A stretch of DNA of 39,534 nt from Terriglobia bacterium (lineage in GTDB: Bacteria; Acidobacteriota; Terriglobia; Bryobacterales; UBA6623): the NCBI GenBank assembly GCA_009841225.1, contig VXMF01000032.1:1-39534 (forward strand), given 5' to 3'. Position 1 is the stretch's first letter, and every line of letters starts with the position of its first letter. A program made the position numbers and the translations under genes. The notes below the pieces were generated by a model, which ran no database searches, was not told where the DNA came from, and saw only the letters and a program-made list of their open reading frames with translations. This document shows positions 39,311 through 39,534 of the stretch, one piece after another.

Positions 39311-39534
39311 ATGGATAGTGTGACGACAACCGCGCCGAAATCCCGAAAGACCAAGCCCAGGGGCCGGCACCCCCACAACCGCCTCGCCGCCACCTTCGTC
39401 CGGTCCGCACCCGTCGGACGGCACGCCGATGGGAACGGACTCTACCTCTACGTCCAGCGTACCGGAACCCGGAGCTGGATCCAGCGCCTCGTCATCCGCG
39501 GCCGCAAGCACGAACTCGGACTCGGCAGCGTCCA
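39311..39534 (+). CDS. tyrosine recombinase/integrase, N-terminal arm-binding domain (partial, runs off window)
   Basis: The frame from ATG 39311 is open to the window end (74 codons). After a basic leader it reads 'LAATFVRSAPVGRHADGNGL', 'YLYVQRTGTRSWIQRLVI' and 'RGRKHELGLGS', the arm-type DNA-binding domain (DUF4102-like) at the N-terminus of P4/phage-type tyrosine integrases. The catalytic domain is beyond the window. It marks the edge of a genomic island continuing to the right. The attachment site is expected on the left of the integrase or inside a tRNA not seen here. Confidence 0.8.
   Translation, partial: MDSVTTTAPKSRKTKPRGRHPHNRLAATFVRSAPVGRHADGNGLYLYVQRTGTRSWIQRLVIRGRKHELGLGSV

Noticed and set aside
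1..39534. CRISPR array, rRNA operon or origin of replication
   Set aside because: No regularly spaced repeats, rRNA-like sequence or DnaA-box cluster was seen on reading the window.

Overview
The window is a high-GC bacterial chromosome segment (roughly 60 to 70% G+C in most places). No rRNA, intact tRNA or ribosomal protein gene is present, so the taxon cannot be fixed from sequence alone. Gene content and codon bias suggest an Acidobacteriota (Vicinamibacteria-like) or Planctomycetota-type organism, perhaps host- or sponge-associated. That is a guess from experience, not a result.

Left part (1-7155) is a graveyard of accessory DNA. It holds a DUF433/DUF433/PIN-like toxin-antitoxin cassette (245-1070), a possible small frameshifted lipoprotein gene, an internally deleted cystathionine-gamma-synthase remnant, a GNAT acetyltransferase whose C-terminus is replaced by a transposase tail, and a degenerate tRNA-like sequence with an intact T-arm, acceptor and CCA. 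Next come a lower-GC membrane-anchored KAP-type P-loop NTPase and a truncated IS21-family element (istB plus right end).

Middle part (7156-25543) is a defence island. Nine genes lie on the minus strand. Five are tightly spaced: a type III-like restriction helicase/nuclease, a beta-class DNA methyltransferase, an AAA ATPase with a subtilisin-like protease (IetA/IetS-like), and a UvrD-type helicase carrying a RelE/ParE-like N-terminus. Two small unknown genes precede them. A three-TM protein of unknown function and a uracil-DNA-glycosylase-like protein follow. The plus strand then carries a compact three-gene cassette: a putative SAM-dependent enzyme, an SPL-like radical SAM protein and a DUF2971-like protein.

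Right part (25803-36390) is the most interesting region. It is an almost gapless nine-gene plus-strand operon with a divergent lipoate-protein ligase. It encodes a cysteine desulfurase, a GcvH-like lipoyl carrier, a G3E GTPase with a CxCC motif, a small Cys-containing protein, a two-cluster ferredoxin and a radical SAM enzyme. It then encodes a DUF116-polyprenyl synthase fusion, a prenyltransferase/cyclase-fold protein and a class II triterpene cyclase with a DxDD motif. The order implies that isoprenoid chain formation and cyclisation are coupled to lipoyl, sulfur and Fe-S/radical chemistry. No squalene synthase gene is present, so the cyclase substrate is open.

The last 3 kb hold a NYN-domain protein, a PD-(D/E)XK nuclease, a 3' fragment of a second triterpene cyclase, an HNH endonuclease fragment, and the start of a tyrosine integrase that runs off the window. 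The right edge is therefore another mobile-element boundary. Two short hairpins with compensatory stem changes sit inside genes at 26367 and 27657 and look like a dispersed REP-type repeat.
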